From Kondoa malvinella (lineage: Eukaryota > Basidiomycota > Agaricostilbomycetes > Agaricostilbales > Kondoaceae): a DNA stretch of 64,000 nucleotides. The notes under the pieces are model-generated. The model made no database searches and was not told the DNA's origin. It saw only the letters and a program-made list of their open reading frames with translations. The stretch lies in contig BCIM01000002.1 of NCBI GenBank assembly GCA_039545315.1, positions 2,084,331 to 2,148,330 on the forward strand, read 5' to 3'. Both the position numbers and the translations under genes were made by a program. Below are positions 1 to 12,000 of the stretch, one piece after another; the stretch's first letter is position 1, and every line of letters begins with the position of its first letter.

Positions 1-854
1 TAGAGGTAGAGGTAGAGGACGCGGTGCAAGAGGAAACTCGAATCCATTTGGTCTAAATCCCGAGACGAGAGGACCAAAGAAGGTCGTTCCCGCTGCTGAG
101 AATGCGGAAGATGGAGAGAAAGAAGTCAAAGAGGAACCTAGGCGACGAAGGGTATGTGCTATCCTTGAATTTCGTGGTGTTGTCTGATTCTGAATAGGAA
201 CCTTATGTTCGAGAAGTAGAACCGCAACGCGTATGTCTTGCGCTCCATTACAATACAATCGTCTAATAAAGTCAATACTTCTACAGGAAAAGCTCTCTGA
301 AGAAGCTTTATCAGAGAAACTCGCCTCTATGAAACTACGTAATGCCCAACTAACAGCACAACGCGAGGTCCGTCTGCATTCTCTCTTTCAGTCACTATAC
401 TGATGTGGAGAATCCCGATGCACAGGCAGCACTAGCAGACGAGACCGAATACTCGACCCTCACAGCGACCGAACGAGCCGCCCAAAAAGAAGCACAAAAA
501 GCCCTTGCTGCCAAACAAGCCGAACGCAAACAATTGCAAGAACAAATTGACGCTGAACGAAAAGCCAACGCTGCGAGGAAATTGGCTAAACTACAAGGAA
601 GAGAATGGGATTCTCAAAAAGAGGATAGCGACTTTGATCCTAGTAGAGGTAGTTCTTTTGGTGGTGGTGGTAGTTTTGTGGACGAAGAGACGGAGAGGAG
701 GTATAGCTATCCGCACAGGGAACGAGGTAGAGGTCAGACGACGAGAGGTCGAGGTAGGGGAAGGATTGAGCCCAAGAAACCTTTGGACGTGCAGGATGAA
801 AGCGCTTTCCCTGCCTTACCTGGTGAGAAGCAGAAGCCTGCGACGGAATCTTGA
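1..854 (+). CDS. RGG-rich, coiled-coil protein (3' part only)
   Basis: This is the downstream part of a gene that begins left of the window. Four exons join in frame: to 151, 198-230, 287-367 and 411-854, separated by introns of 46, 56 and 43 nt with GT and AG ends. The visible protein starts with an RGRGRG tract, then a charged segment, a helical stretch rich in Ala, Glu, Lys and Gln with the phrase LAKLQGREWDSQ, a Gly-rich loop, a second RGRGRG tract and the C-terminal phrase ESAFPALPG. RGG tracts with an FPALP-like tail are typical of RNA-binding proteins of the SERBP1/Stm1 type, while the helical part recalls fungal CCDC9-like proteins. I cannot choose between these. The coding call is firm; the function is an inference. 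Confidence 0.7.
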
Positions 855-1206
855 TCGTGAGTGTCAATGCGCGTGCAGCTTCTAGCTGTTGATGTGTGCA
901 ATGGAGTTTACAGGCGCATGACTTCTGCCTGAAGTAGGCTTACGAGCTCCTGTCAAAATCCCTAAGGTCCAAAGACCAACCGGCCGGATCAATGTTATGA
1001 TTGTGAGCATACCGCCTAGTTCTAGATCCGAATCTGATGTTTCAAGCTTACTTGTCACAGACAAGCTTTCGTTATGATGATTGCCTTCGAATGCAAAAGT
1101 GCAACAGCCATGCCATGATTTGAGCGCTTCGCTTTCAGCCAAATGACCTGCGCTCTGCCTTCCACTTCTTTGCTCTTTACATTCTATTATACATGCGAGT
1201 CCCTTC
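855..1206. other. 3' intergenic region between convergent genes
   Basis: The stretch separates the stop of the RGG protein from the 3' end of SKP1. Open frames here on the minus strand are extensions past the SKP1 stop. I see no separate gene or RNA. Confidence 0.4.
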
Positions 1207-1921
1207 TCAATTCTTCCCTTGAGCGCTTTGTTCAGCAGGCACTTCCTCTGCATCGATCTGAGGTTGATCAGAAGCTTGCAATCACTTGGTATGACCCCAC
1301 TGACTTCTCTGTACTCTCCAGCTCCCATCCTAGTAAGTGTGGGTCAGCTAGCGCCCTGTACGCTGACCTGGACGTACATCTCCATGACTTCGACTGCAGG
1401 TCTACCCCTGATCATCTTGGCCACGCGATTCATACCAAGATCCCTGGAGACAGATCAGTGTCAGCTTGCTGCGCCGCTCTGATGACAGCTTACAGCAGTG
1501 GCTTAATGTCAAGATAATTTGCAGCGGTGACAATCTGCTTGAGCATGGTTAAATCGACCTGCTGGATGAAGTCCTCGTCCCAAGCTGATGCTTCAGCGTC
1601 CGGACCAGCGTTCTGCGCATCGTCTTTGTGATGCTGGCAATACTGAACAATTTTTCCTAGAGTGGCAGACGAAACATTTGGCAGACTACATGCTTGCATC
1701 AGTTGAAGCATACGATAGAGTGACAGGACGAACGGGATAGCTTCCTGAGAAGCGCCTTGATCTATTACGTCGCGTAGCAGCGTCGAGAAGCGGGCCGCGT
1801 CATGCGAGAGAACGACTTGTTCGCCATCCGAGCTGTGCGAGATATGAGGCGTAGTAGTGTAGATTGCTAGAAATACACACCAAATGAGCGTGAGGGTCTG
1901 AGCGCTGGAAGTGTTCGACAT
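1207..1921 (-). CDS. SKP1: SKP1, SCF ubiquitin ligase core subunit
   Basis: Skp1 bridges F-box proteins to cullin-1 in SCF ubiquitin ligases. From the ATG at 1921 the frame reads MSNTSSAQTLTLIC, then after a 50-nt-class intron SDGEQVVLSHDAA, matching the Skp1 BTB-like start. A second intron (GTTCGT to TGTAG) brings EAIP onto LPNVSSATLGKIVQYCQHH, a Skp1 hallmark. The next part, WDEDFIQQVDLTMLKQI followed by TAANYLDIKPLLD and LGMNRVAKMIRGRP, covers the F-box-binding helices. The final exon is the weak point. After VEVMEMYVQ no canonical donor/acceptor pair gives a typical Skp1 tail; the best-looking continuation (SDQPQIDAEEVPAEQ, stop near 1207) needs a phase-1 donor that I do not see. So the identity is secure and the last about 20 residues are not. 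Confidence 0.85.
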
Positions 1922-2509
1922 GTCGCTTTGGTTCGGTGCTGCACTCACGGGCCAGCGAAATGCCCAGTGTAGGAGAACACAAGAAGGAAAGAGCGGTTGA
2001 ACACTGAGAAGCCTGTGGTTGTGGCCAGACAAGGCGCTCTCAAGACCTTACTAATCAGATTGCGTCACGTGACCGTGTTCTGCAAGACATTTGGTGGGTA
2101 CAGTATATAGGCTAGGTTCACGGCGTGATGTCAATTGCGGGAGATCCTCTCTTGTATGCCTGATCGAATAGACAAGTGTGAGAGATTGAGTAGATGAGCC
2201 TTTCCTAGTGCTTCAGGATGATCGGATCGACTTGTCAAGGATGTGAAGCAAGATGGAAGTGCTGAAGATCAGGATTAAGATGTGCGCAAACAGCTCGTGG
2301 TCGTACATACCGCTTGGCAGGTATCAGATAGCGAAGCATTGACGCAGCCCAAGGAGGTTCTGTTGCGAAACCAGACTCGATACAACACGATGTAGATCAA
2401 GCAGGTGGTATGATGAATAGAGTGCATAGAAATACGAGATGAATGAGAAGACGGCAAACACAAGAAAAGCCAAGACTAGAGGATGATCTAGAATGCCAAC
2501 GTTGTGCAT
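1922..2509. other. SKP1 upstream region
   Basis: This lies between the SKP1 start and the macrodomain gene stop. A TATATAG element at about 2104-2109 is a possible TATA box for SKP1, which reads leftward. Apart from the small hydrophobic frame at 2324-2509 I see no gene. Confidence 0.35.
2324..2509 (-). CDS. Possible 61-residue single-span membrane peptide
   Basis: The frame starts at an ATG that directly follows the TGA of the macrodomain gene (TGAATG). It reads MHNVGILDHPLVLAFLVF and on through a hydrophobic stretch of about 25 residues, then a polar tail ending QCFAI. The hydrophobic segment would make one membrane span. I do not recognise a family. It could be chance in a 3' untranslated region or an unspliced first exon of a longer gene; no convincing second exon was found. 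Confidence 0.2.
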   Translation of the reverse strand: MHNVGILDHPLVLAFLVFAVFSFISYFYALYSSYHLLDLHRVVSSLVSQQNLLGLRQCFAI

Positions 2510-3836
2510 TCACCGCATGGTCTTGATTGAAGCCGCCGGTGTACCTTCGTCATCAGCGACTTTCTCACTGACAATCACAGGCAGGCCATCACTGCCTTTA
2601 AACATTCTCTGACCTTGAGCTTCAGGTTCAGTGAGGTCAGCAGCCTGTTCTGGTTCTTCTACTTCGTCTGGCGGTGGGAAGTAAAGAGGGACCAGTTCCT
2701 TGTAGACCTGTCAGAACCGGAGCGAAGCGATCAGCTGAGTCTGAGTGTTCGCATCGGTCAGCCGACCTTGACATCCTTCTCTAAGAAGATGCAGAAGAGG
2801 ACAAAATCGATCTGTGCTCATGCATCCCTTTCAGAGACGTCCCTCGAAACAAAAGTGCAATGCTCACGCTAGACCCTTCTGATGTTTCCAAGAACTTTCG
2901 AGTCGTTTCTAGAGCTATCGCAGCTGCATCACGACTGAGCGCACATCAGCATTTGACACGAAAGATTAGGCGCAGCATACTTTGGGTAACCATAAATGCC
3001 CGTCGAGATGCAATTGAAAGCCTGCAGACTTGCTCAGACAAGCATGCCATGCCAACGACGAGACGTACTATTGATTTGCAGTTATTCTCGACCGCTACTT
3101 CAAGACAGCGCTGATAGCAGCTCCTCAGTCTGCAAGATAATCCAATGCTCAGAAGATATAGCTGTAGGAAGCGGAGACCTTTACAGTTCTGCATCTTCTT
3201 CTTCGTCGTTATGAACAGGCTGTATAGCACTTTCAGCAAAGGAACAGCTGAACAACATTCGACGTACTCCAACAGTGTGAATTACGTGCTTCGCTGGAAG
3301 GTCAAAGCCTGGTGTGATTTTGGCCTCGCCCTGCGCATACTCAGTCACGAGCAAGGGAGGATACCAGAGGACGTACAGTATCACATCCGTTCAGCGGTCG
3401 ACAGGCTGATACAAGCTTGGGCCCCGCAGCTGAGTGTATAGCTGTGAATTCCAATCAGATCAAAAGCCAGTAAAGGCTAGGAGTGATCAGACGCACCACC
3501 GTCGACTCCACCGCCGCCTAGTAGCGTTCTGTTGGCTGCATTGACTCTGTATAACGGAAAGCGCATTCGAACATTGTCAGTCGCGGATGTGACGAGACAT
3601 ACATAGCATCCAGGCCAAGCTTGGTGATGTCGCCTACAGCACAATCTGAGCACTGCCGATAGTGCACCAGTAGCACAGTCCTTACCTTGCCAAACGCCAA
3701 CCTTGCTGTTCAATTCCGTCGAATGAAAGAAGCTCGCTTGGGATGAAGTGGAAGGCAACCACGCGTTGCTGTACAAATGGGCTACTGTAAAGGCTGATTG
3801 CAGCTCTGAGAGCGTCGTTACTGCTTTGCGAGACAT
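2510..3836 (-). CDS. Macrodomain protein (ADP-ribose / O-acetyl-ADP-ribose hydrolase type)
   Basis: Macrodomains of this MacroD/YmdB class bind ADP-ribose and remove it from proteins or from O-acetyl-ADP-ribose. About eight small exons join into one frame. It starts MSRKAVTTLSELQSAFT, then ELNSKVGVWQGDITKLGLD, IVNAANRTLLGGGGVD, AIHSAAGPKLVSACR, TGEAKITPGFDLPAKH, VIHTVGPVHND, LRSCYQRCLEVAVENN, NCISTGIYGYP and DFVLFCIFLEKDVKVY. The GDIT, NAAN, GGGGVD and STGIYGYP motifs line the ADP-ribose pocket, and the catalytic-class Asn and Asp of NAAN...GGGVD are present. A C-terminal acidic tail of about 60 residues ends ASIKTMR. The start at 3836 gives the usual N-terminal length. Introns are 45-60 nt. 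Identity is secure; some exon edges are approximate. Confidence 0.88.
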
Positions 3837-4915
3837 GGTGTGGTCTTTTCAAGCGGCTCGAGCTCTTCTTAAACTCTTGCAGCGATGTCGCGTATGTAAA
3901 GCAGTGGATCTCCTCTTGAACCTGGCTTACGAGGTATTTGCTTGAGCCAGATCTGTCTCATTTCTCTGCATCATCTGTGCCGAGCGTGACTTCTCTCTCG
4001 CTCTCTTTTATCTGTCTCTCTTTCTTACGTCGAGTGAATGTTGTCGTGAAGGCTTCTGAGATACGCTTGACTGAGAATAGTAGCTGCTCTCTGCCTGCTG
4101 AGAGTCTCGTTCTTCTGGTTCTTACCGCAGTAGGTGTCAGGTCTGTCTGCCTAATGCGACTTCTTTGATGCCAGAAGACAAACGATCGCAATATCCTGCT
4201 GCCACGAGTCTCTCACTGCCTTTCGCTCAATACCTATGTGCTGAAAGGCTTTTGCTCTGCTTAGCATGCTCCGAACGGACTTTACGGCTATTGCTCGCTT
4301 CACAGCTATTGCTCAAGCAAGCACACTAAAGCGTTAGCAGCCGACAGTCGAGTGTATACCATCTCGCTCAGTGAGTAATAATGTCTTCCTGTGGTCATCT
4401 TTTATAGAAAGGCTCCACGCAAGCACAGACATCAATTACCATTCACTGGTCTATCTCATTTATCAGTCTTCAGGTGAGTCCTCCTGCAACAGCTTTGAGT
4501 AAGTCCGCCTGCCTGAGAAGCAAAGAACGGAGAGCCGGCAAAGGTTTGTGGCGAAGACATTGCTTCGCATGTAATCTCAACAATACATTCTCATTTAGTG
4601 ACTGTCGACCCTGATGATACCTTGAGACGCGCTGGACTCGCTCTTGTAATACCCTACAGCCGCAAATTATATCCTCCGGCTTGTCAGATCGCTTAGCTAC
4701 TTTCGAAACATCTCCCTTCAAAAGGAGTTTTCAAGCTAGAAGCACCGCCTTTATTGTCTTTCTGCACACGGCCTCGTTGTAGGAAAAGTCATACAAGGTC
4801 ACAGCTACAGAGCTTCAACAGCTTCTGCTTCCTCTGCTACGAACGACTTGGCACTGGAAAATCTAAACTGCCATATTCGCGCTAGCCAGCTTTGGCCAAC
4901 TTTCGCTTTTTCAAC
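3837..4915. promoter_or_regulatory. Shared upstream region of macrodomain and GT31 genes, with a pyrimidine-rich tract
   Basis: About 1.1 kb separates two divergent starts. Around 3985-4035 there is a long CT tract (repeats of CTCTCT and TTTCTT on the + strand), a common promoter feature in filamentous fungi. The words ATTGCTC and GCTATTGCTC recur near 4285-4315. Only short, unsupported frames occur. No RNA gene is evident. Confidence 0.35.
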
Positions 4916-7900
4916 ATGGCACCTACAACAAGAAATGATGTCTTTGGTAATTTGGAGTCGTCTACATCGTCACCTCGAACTTCAGACAGCAACGACAGCG
5001 GAAATGGCAGTCACACCTTGATAGATATTTTGGGAGGGCCAGCTTCAGCCTTTTCCAACTACATGAGCTCTACTGCCTCGAATGTGTCTACTGTGGAAGA
5101 TACAGACTCTGAAGACTGCAATTACGACTCTGCGCCAGAATCGTCCGGTGCCAGATTGCGCTTTGGCGAGACTCGCTCAGCGCTAGGCTCAGTATGCTCC
5201 ACTCGCCCGCCTTCCAGATCTACCTCGCCTCTTCCTGGCTCATCAGCTGCGAAACCTTCAACTTCACGCGCATTGCCTGAATCGCCATCATCCAGCGCAC
5301 TGCATCATCATATACATCACCACTACCATCACACTTCGCGGCGTGCGTTAGGCAGTACAGGCTCTGCACCCGACACCAACAAGGATGTCATCAAAGAAGA
5401 CTCGATAGCAGACTATATTCCAAACTACTTTGCAGCCGAGCATTATCGTTCTTCAAACCTTGCACGCAAGTTAGGCTTCTTCTCCTCGGATGCGTCAAAA
5501 AGGCGGAAGTCAGCTGGTAGAGGCTGGTTTGGCGGTTCAAGACGAAGAGACTCGAATGCGGAAGCACCTCCAACGTACTCAAGAAGTGCTTCGTATACGC
5601 GCTTGGGCTCTGCCAATCTCGACATGTCTTCTTCTACCACCTCTCTCAATTCGCTTCTACCAGCCACATCAACCCAAAATTCGCCAATACGGAGGAGGCG
5701 CTATGCTTGCGATAAAGCAGACGACTGTCGAAGCGTCATTCTACGGCAACCTTTCGTACCTACCCAACCTCTTTCGATCCTCTTCACTCTTGTGCTCCTC
5801 GCTTCTTTCGTCTTCTCCATAACGACGTACACCAAGCATGCCCTCAACAACGACAAGACACCAGTTCTCTGGCGCACCTTCTGCCAAGACCAAGCTCCTT
5901 TCCCTCACGACCTCGCAGACTCTCTCGCCCCCGTCAACGTCTTTGTTGGCGTCTTTTCCGTCGATGCAGCATACGAAAGAAGACACCTTATTCGCTCTAC
6001 CTATGTTCGGCATTCAAAACCTATCGACCCTCGTACCGGTCGACCCGCTTCCAATGTGCAAGTGAAATTCATCCTCGGTCGACCGAGAGAAGCCCACGCT
6101 CGGAAAGTCGCTCTCGAAATGGAAACCTTTGGCGATGTTGTGGTGCTCGATTCGAAAGAAAACATGAACAAAGGCAAAACGCATGCTTTCTTCAATTGGG
6201 CGAATGGGAATGCTACTGTGCCAGTGTACTACAAGACGAAACAGGATGCTGTTGGTTTGGGTTTCCAGAAGGTCGATTATGTCGTCAAGGCGGATGATGA
6301 TGCTTTTTTGGTCCTGTCTGAGCTGGAAAGGCATTTGAGGGTTTCACCCAGAACGAAAACCTATTGGGGTTGTGAGTAATCCCTTTGCTTTGGTTGAATG
6401 CAGCTGACTCTAGGCAGACCTTATTCGCAATTTATTCATGGGCGGTCAAGCATATGCACTATCGTCTGATCTGGTCGAATACGTTGCGAATACACCAGCA
6501 CTGTTAGATCACGCGGAAGGAAAGGAAGACAAGCGTGTTGCTCGTTGGATGCGCATGCACCCTGAAGCTTCTACCATCAACTGGGTCACTGAGCGCTGCT
6601 ACATCTACGACCATCCCAAATCCGGCACCACCTACGCCCATGGCTTTTTATTCCCTGATGAAGTCGAGCGCGTTAGGTTAGAAGGTCGACGTGGTTTGAC
6701 AGAGGAAGAAACGAAGCGCAGAGGCGGGTTGGAATGGGTTCAGAGCTGGTCGTCCGTCAGTCAATGGAAGACTCCTTATCTGCCTCCTGCCGAAAGCATG
6801 ACGATGGAAGAAGAGGTTGAAGCGTTGACTGAAGGTGGTGGACGCTGGGGTGTTGAGGATGATTGGAAGAAGGAACCCGTGCCAAAAGACAGCTACCTCA
6901 AGTATGAGCTTAATCGATTCGCTCCTGCCGATGCTCGCTTGCGAGATGCGTCTGGCGCTGCGCCTGCTGGTTTGCCCAGTCTGAATGCCAAACCGCCTGT
7001 GTACGTCTTCTCTTTTATCGAACAGGTCTCCATACTTATCAAAGGGTCCAACATATAGTTCGAACTCGGTCGATCAGCCATCAGGCCGTCGTTTCAACAG
7101 AATACCTACACACCTGCTCGTCGACTCCGAAGACCCTATAATACCTCTTGTCGCTCGCAGTAATCTCACAGCTGAAGTGCCTGCACATGATCATCAGGTC
7201 GATCAACCGGTCGACTTCCCACTACCCAGACAACGCTTTGCTCAGTCTCCAGCAGCAGTCACCTACTCCGAGAAATTCGTCCCACCTCCCGTTCTCCGTC
7301 ATGATCCTACTACCTTCGATGTACGGACACGGCGGCATATTGGCCTACCTTATGGCGGCACTGTCGTCGTACACTACCTCAAACAGAACGACTGGTTCCT
7401 CGAGACTTCTCTTGCGCTACTCGGTCGACACAATACTTGGGATGCCGGCATTGAGCCTCTTGCCTTTTCCGCACCACCTCTCATCGCCGCTTTGGATGAC
7501 TGGCCATCTTCTCGACCACTTCAACCATTAGCCGAATGGAATGGTAAAGGTGTTGTCGAAGTGATGGACTCCCGATGGGGCTCAGCACGAATGTATGGCT
7601 CGCCAATCATTCGTGATAATGGCTACATCAGCGAAGGACGAGAAGCACCTTTTGAGCGTTTGGCAAAAGTACCTGTTGAACCTGCACCACCTGCCAGCGG
7701 ACGATGGGGCAGATTACGTGGTTCTCCAAGACAACGATTAGCCGATCCTGGCAACACTGCATCATCTGAGATGGAATCGTCAACTGAAGAATCGTCCGTT
7801 GCACCATCAAGTGAACTTTCGACTGCTTCTGCATTACCATTGGAATCATCGGTAGAAGCGGCCCCATCGACATCTAACCTCCCACCGCCATTGAGGGTCC

Positions 7901-7917
7901 AGCATCCACGCTACTGA
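4916..7917 (+). CDS. GT31-family glycosyltransferase (galactosyltransferase-like), type II membrane protein
   Basis: Three exons: 4916-6371, 6418-6998 and 7045-7917, with two 46-nt introns. I start at the in-frame ATG at 4916 (MAPTTRNDVFG) because the frame upstream has no other ATG. Residues about 1-285 are Ser/Thr-rich and cytosolic, with a His-rich patch. One membrane span follows (LSILFTLVLLASFVFSITT), giving a type II Golgi topology. The catalytic domain shows VNVFVGVFSVDAAYERRHL, then IRSTYVRHS, then YVVKADDDAFLVL, whose DDD is the metal/nucleotide-sugar motif. It continues across the intron with TYWGYLIRN and FMGGQAYALSSDLVEYV, as in Galactosyl_T proteins. The C-terminal 300 residues are an extra domain ending in a Ser-rich tail. 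The sugar added is unknown. The 6372 donor is in phase and restores YWGY. Confidence 0.85.
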
Positions 7918-8294
7918 TCCTCTTTCCGCCTTTAACAATTTTGGGTTTGGACGAAACAAGGAATGGTAGAGCGATGGACTCTTTAATTATTCGCAAACTT
8001 GTTAGCTATAAAAGATGGTACAAAGTACTCTGTTGTTAGTTTCCTAATGCAAAGCAGTTGAGCTAGTACAAGATTTTGAATGCAATTGCTTAGGATGTTA
8101 AAGTGCTAATGTACAAGTACAGGTGAAATGCTACAAATAGATTACGAGTTGGATATACCGTTTGCGTGTAGATGCGGCCCTTGACTTGATGCGATTGTAA
8201 TGTTAATGTTCCTCTGTCCCTGACGTCTGTAATGGAGAAGGTTGATACAGGTGTTGCTGGTTCTTGTCTGTTCAGATTTATCATTATCATAGCT
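7918..8294. other. Convergent 3' region
   Basis: AT-rich sequence between the GT31 stop and the end of the next minus-strand gene. It holds no supported frame or RNA; it probably carries both 3' ends. Confidence 0.35.
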
Positions 8295-8813
8295 TCAAGA
8301 TAGAGAAGGATCTGACGCACTCTGCAATATCTCATCAACTGCCGGTGTAGGCGGAGCAGAAGTAGCAAGACTAGCAGGATCCCGGTTGCCCGTTAAAGAC
8401 GGTGCAAGGTGAAGATGCTGATCAAGCATAGAGAGGTTATCCTTGTCCAATATTCGCGAATTCTGAGGTGAGAGAGGTTCTTGCGCTGGCGGAGTCAAGA
8501 CTTCTACTTGACGTGTATCAGACATGACTCTTGGCAGACGGAACAAAAGAAGGACGCACCAGCTTCAGGCGACGTAGACACGCTGCTCGACCTGCTCAGG
8601 CCAGGTTCTTGGCTGCATACCTATTCTACGCATTAGATCTGGCAAGGGGAGAACAGCGCATTAGCTCACCCAGACTTCGTGATGCTGTCGACCTTCGTAT
8701 TCGTGCAGCTGAGCGGATCTCGCATGTCGTCGTGGACAGCCTTCGCCTTCCGGTAAGTCCAAGCCGAAATAGGTAGGCGAGACGTGTGCTGAGCCTTCAG
8801 GTGAAGCAGGCAT
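8295..8813 (-). CDS. Small uncharacterised Ser/Pro-rich protein
   Basis: Three exons join in phase from the ATG at 8813: MPASPEGSAHVSPTYFGLD through HHEVW, an exon reading VCSQEPGLSRSSSVSTSPEA, and a last exon from VMSDTRQVEVLTPP to SASDPSLS. The two introns have GTGAGC and GTGCGT donors. The product is about 145 residues, low in complexity and rich in Ser, Pro and Leu, with no membrane span or recognisable domain. It sits between two plus-strand genes and could be a regulatory or intrinsically disordered protein. The only support is consistent splicing and frame. Confidence 0.45.
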
Positions 8814-9077
8814 GATGTGTTTGTTTAGCTGTCAAGGCTGCTGTCAAAGAAAGGAAATTTCGCAAAGTCGTGGTGAGTTGAAGCTACTATGAGTCTTGCA
8901 TTAGCCTGTGTTGAGGTTGTTGCTGCTGGTTGGAAAGAAGAGGTGCACCGCTGGAGCGGACTAAAAGCGGGTGACGAGAGATATGTCTCGCACGTCTTTC
9001 CAGGACCACGACAGGCTGCCAGCGGAAGCGTCAGCGTCAAGGGATGAAACGAAGTCTCGAAAGGCGTTTAACGGAGC

Positions 9078-12000
9078 ATGAATGACGATTCAAGACTGGC
9101 AGAAGAGCATACAGCGTACTGTCAATCTGCTTTGAACCATCTGGAGGCTGCGACACAAGCTGCGGTCGATGGTTCAAATCATGCAAGGCAGCTCGAAGGA
9201 CAGGCCGCTATAGAGCAGTGGAAAGCAGCTGTAGGACAGGGTCGAACAGCTTTGCAAGTGACTCTGTATATCCTGCGTGCGTCCGAGTCCTCTGATACGA
9301 GCTTCATCTGACGCATTTGACAGAACACTGCACTTCAACACCTGCACTGTTTCAAGCTTGTCACCTCCTCGCACAAGCCCTACCGAACGCTTTAAGCGAA
9401 CGGTCACTCTCGAATGAAGATTGCTGGAATCTCCGGAATGAATTATTCAAGCTGGCGTCGACTTGGGCGGATAGAGATCAAATCATCCTCCGACAGATCT
9501 GTTATTTGATTGCTTTCTCTACCTTCTTGGGTGTCGCTTCGTGTGATCAAAGCAACGAACAAGAGAAGAGAGCAACAGCAGCAAGCACATTACAGCTAGT
9601 CAGCTCAAACATACCCATTGGCCTTGTGATCACTACGCAGCTGTGTTATCATTTCGACATCTACGATACAACAGGTCAGATCAAACGACTTCCACCGGGA
9701 TTGACATGGACTTGCTGCGCGGCTGCGAGAACTTATTTCATTGACTACCTCTTTGGCGATCTGCTCAACTTCGCTTGTGGATCGATCAGAAACGATCCTG
9801 CTCTAATGGGTCTCAAAACTCTACGTAGTCTGTTATGCCTCGAATTTGATGCGGGTCTCGATAAAGTACCGGGTGTATTTGCGCCAAGTCAAAGGGATGC
9901 AATAATAGAGGACGAGGGAATAGTAACGCCTATTCAGCTTCCATTACAATTAGAACAGCAAGTCCTCAACCAAGATATCTTGAATCTTCTCGTCGAAAGC
10001 TACTTCCGTCTGCTCGCTATGGAAGATAGCTCAGAAGCGGCATTGTTCGAGTGCTATACCTGCTTAGCGACCATCTGTCGATCCAAGCCACAGTCATTTG
10101 ATCAAATGCAATGGAGGTCGACAACCAGTCAATCGATAATACTGCTAGCTCAGCCGCTCCTACGATCACCGGATAGGATGCCTGTGCACTACACTGCGCA
10201 CGCCATTGGTATCCTACAAGCTCACCTTTTCGCTACATCGGCGGTTTCGCTTGCGTCGCTACCAGCTGAAGATCTCCAACGTCAACTTGAGATCCTGGAG
10301 AAAGCGACAGTGCACATAGCAGAACATACGACAGGACTGCATCTAGATGAAGAACGCCTGGCTCACTTTGCGAACGCTTGCTCAGTCTATACGCAATTCT
10401 TGGAATTGAGCACGAGCGATTCTGTTGCACATTTACCGAAAATGGTCGCTTTCGCTTCGGTCGTGCAAGAGAGCATGTTTACAGTCGTCAAGGGTTGGTT
10501 AGAGATGCAAACGGCCGCGATCGAGCAAGATGATGGACCTTCAGGAAGGCATGAGGTTGATATAGATCAGGTGAGGTTCTTCGGCTTCTGATGTAATGTC
10601 AGTATAGCTCAATGAGTCCACAGCAGCTGTATGGTACCTTTCTACAATCGTTCGCTCTGCTATGTCGAAGCTCTGCCAAATCATCTCTACCGCTGCTATA
10701 CCACCTAGTCACGAACATATACAGTCGTGTATCAAACGCGACGGGAGAAACATTAGCTTTACGGTATCACAGTCAGCTGAGATGGATCCTGCTCGTTCTT
10801 GGGTATACTTTGACGGATGGTGCGGATGGCGAGTCTCCGGTTGTACCTCCCGCTCTGGAAGATCTGGCACTGGTAAGTAAACAGATCCGCCTCGCTGGGT
10901 GCGAGCTAATCGGCCAAAAGGATGTCGTTAAAGGGCCGCTACTTGTGAAGCTACCGATTGATTTGTTGAACATATTGTCTTGGATGTCTCGCTGCCATGC
11001 TGCTGATGTACGTATCTTCACTGATCTACCGCTTGTTGCTGATGATTCGGTCAGACGAACACGCGCACGATCTCGGTAGTGCTATGGCTCACGGGCCGCT
11101 GGGCCGCTACATATCTTCTATCTGATATAGCTACGTCTCGGTCTGCTGGGTGAGGTCATTTGAATGAGGTAGAACCACTGCTGATACTACTCTCCGAAGC
11201 TACTTTTCGGAAGAAGCAAACGGCCAAGATGCTCTTCAAAGTATATTGAAAAGCTATGAAGCAGTATTGCAGTCATGGCCGAATCACAAGGATGTTGCGA
11301 AACAAATGGCGACAACTCTGGCTACCATGTCCCTTTCCTCAACGTTGCTCAAGGCTATGCTGCAAGCTGAAGCATGGGAGCGTCTGATGATGCTGGTGTT
11401 GGAAGCCGCTCATCCAATAGAGTGAGTCTGCAACAGGCAAACTACATTGATGTTGATTGCTGCTGGTTCAGAGAGCTACATGATGTCGTTCTGAGATTAG
11501 CTATCTCATCCGGATCAGATGCGAATGCGAAGCGCTTGAGAAGCCTAGCATTCGGTTCTCTCAGTGTAAGCTTAATTGAGCTATCTGGTTCTGTAGCTCA
11601 CCAAGTTATCAGGGAGACCTCGAAAACCTGAGAAACTTGAAGACGCCAGCTGGTTTGACAAACCAGCAGCGACTTTATGTAATATTCGTCGTGAAGGTAG
11701 CTTGTCATCAACCAACTCGGCAGCAGCTGATGCCTCTTGCAGATGTTCTCGTCATTAGCTTTCCATGCGGAACATCAATCTGCTCCAGAGATTCTGACAG
11801 TTTGTTCAGCTGCTGCCACAGCGTCCCTGTCAATTGCGCAAAATTGCAGTCCTGCAGAGCTCCTGTATGCAGAAATATTGGATCTATTACAAAACACACT
11901 ACTGCTCATGACTGGAGGTCTGTTGGAAGAGTCACCGGAACAGCTTCAAAAGGCTTCTCAGCTGAAGAAATCAATCATTGATCTCGTGTCGTCCAGATAT

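Noticed and set aside
882..1328. 148-codon minus frame overlapping the SKP1 3' end
   Set aside because: Its sequence is low in family signal; only its first part lies near the SKP1 last exon, so it looks like read-through of the 3' region.
5391..6334. Several minus-strand frames inside the GT31 gene
   Set aside because: They are shadows of a well-supported coding exon.
9160..9185. GGTTCAAATC, resembling a tRNA T-loop
   Set aside because: It lies in an exportin-4 exon and has no matching acceptor or anticodon arms.
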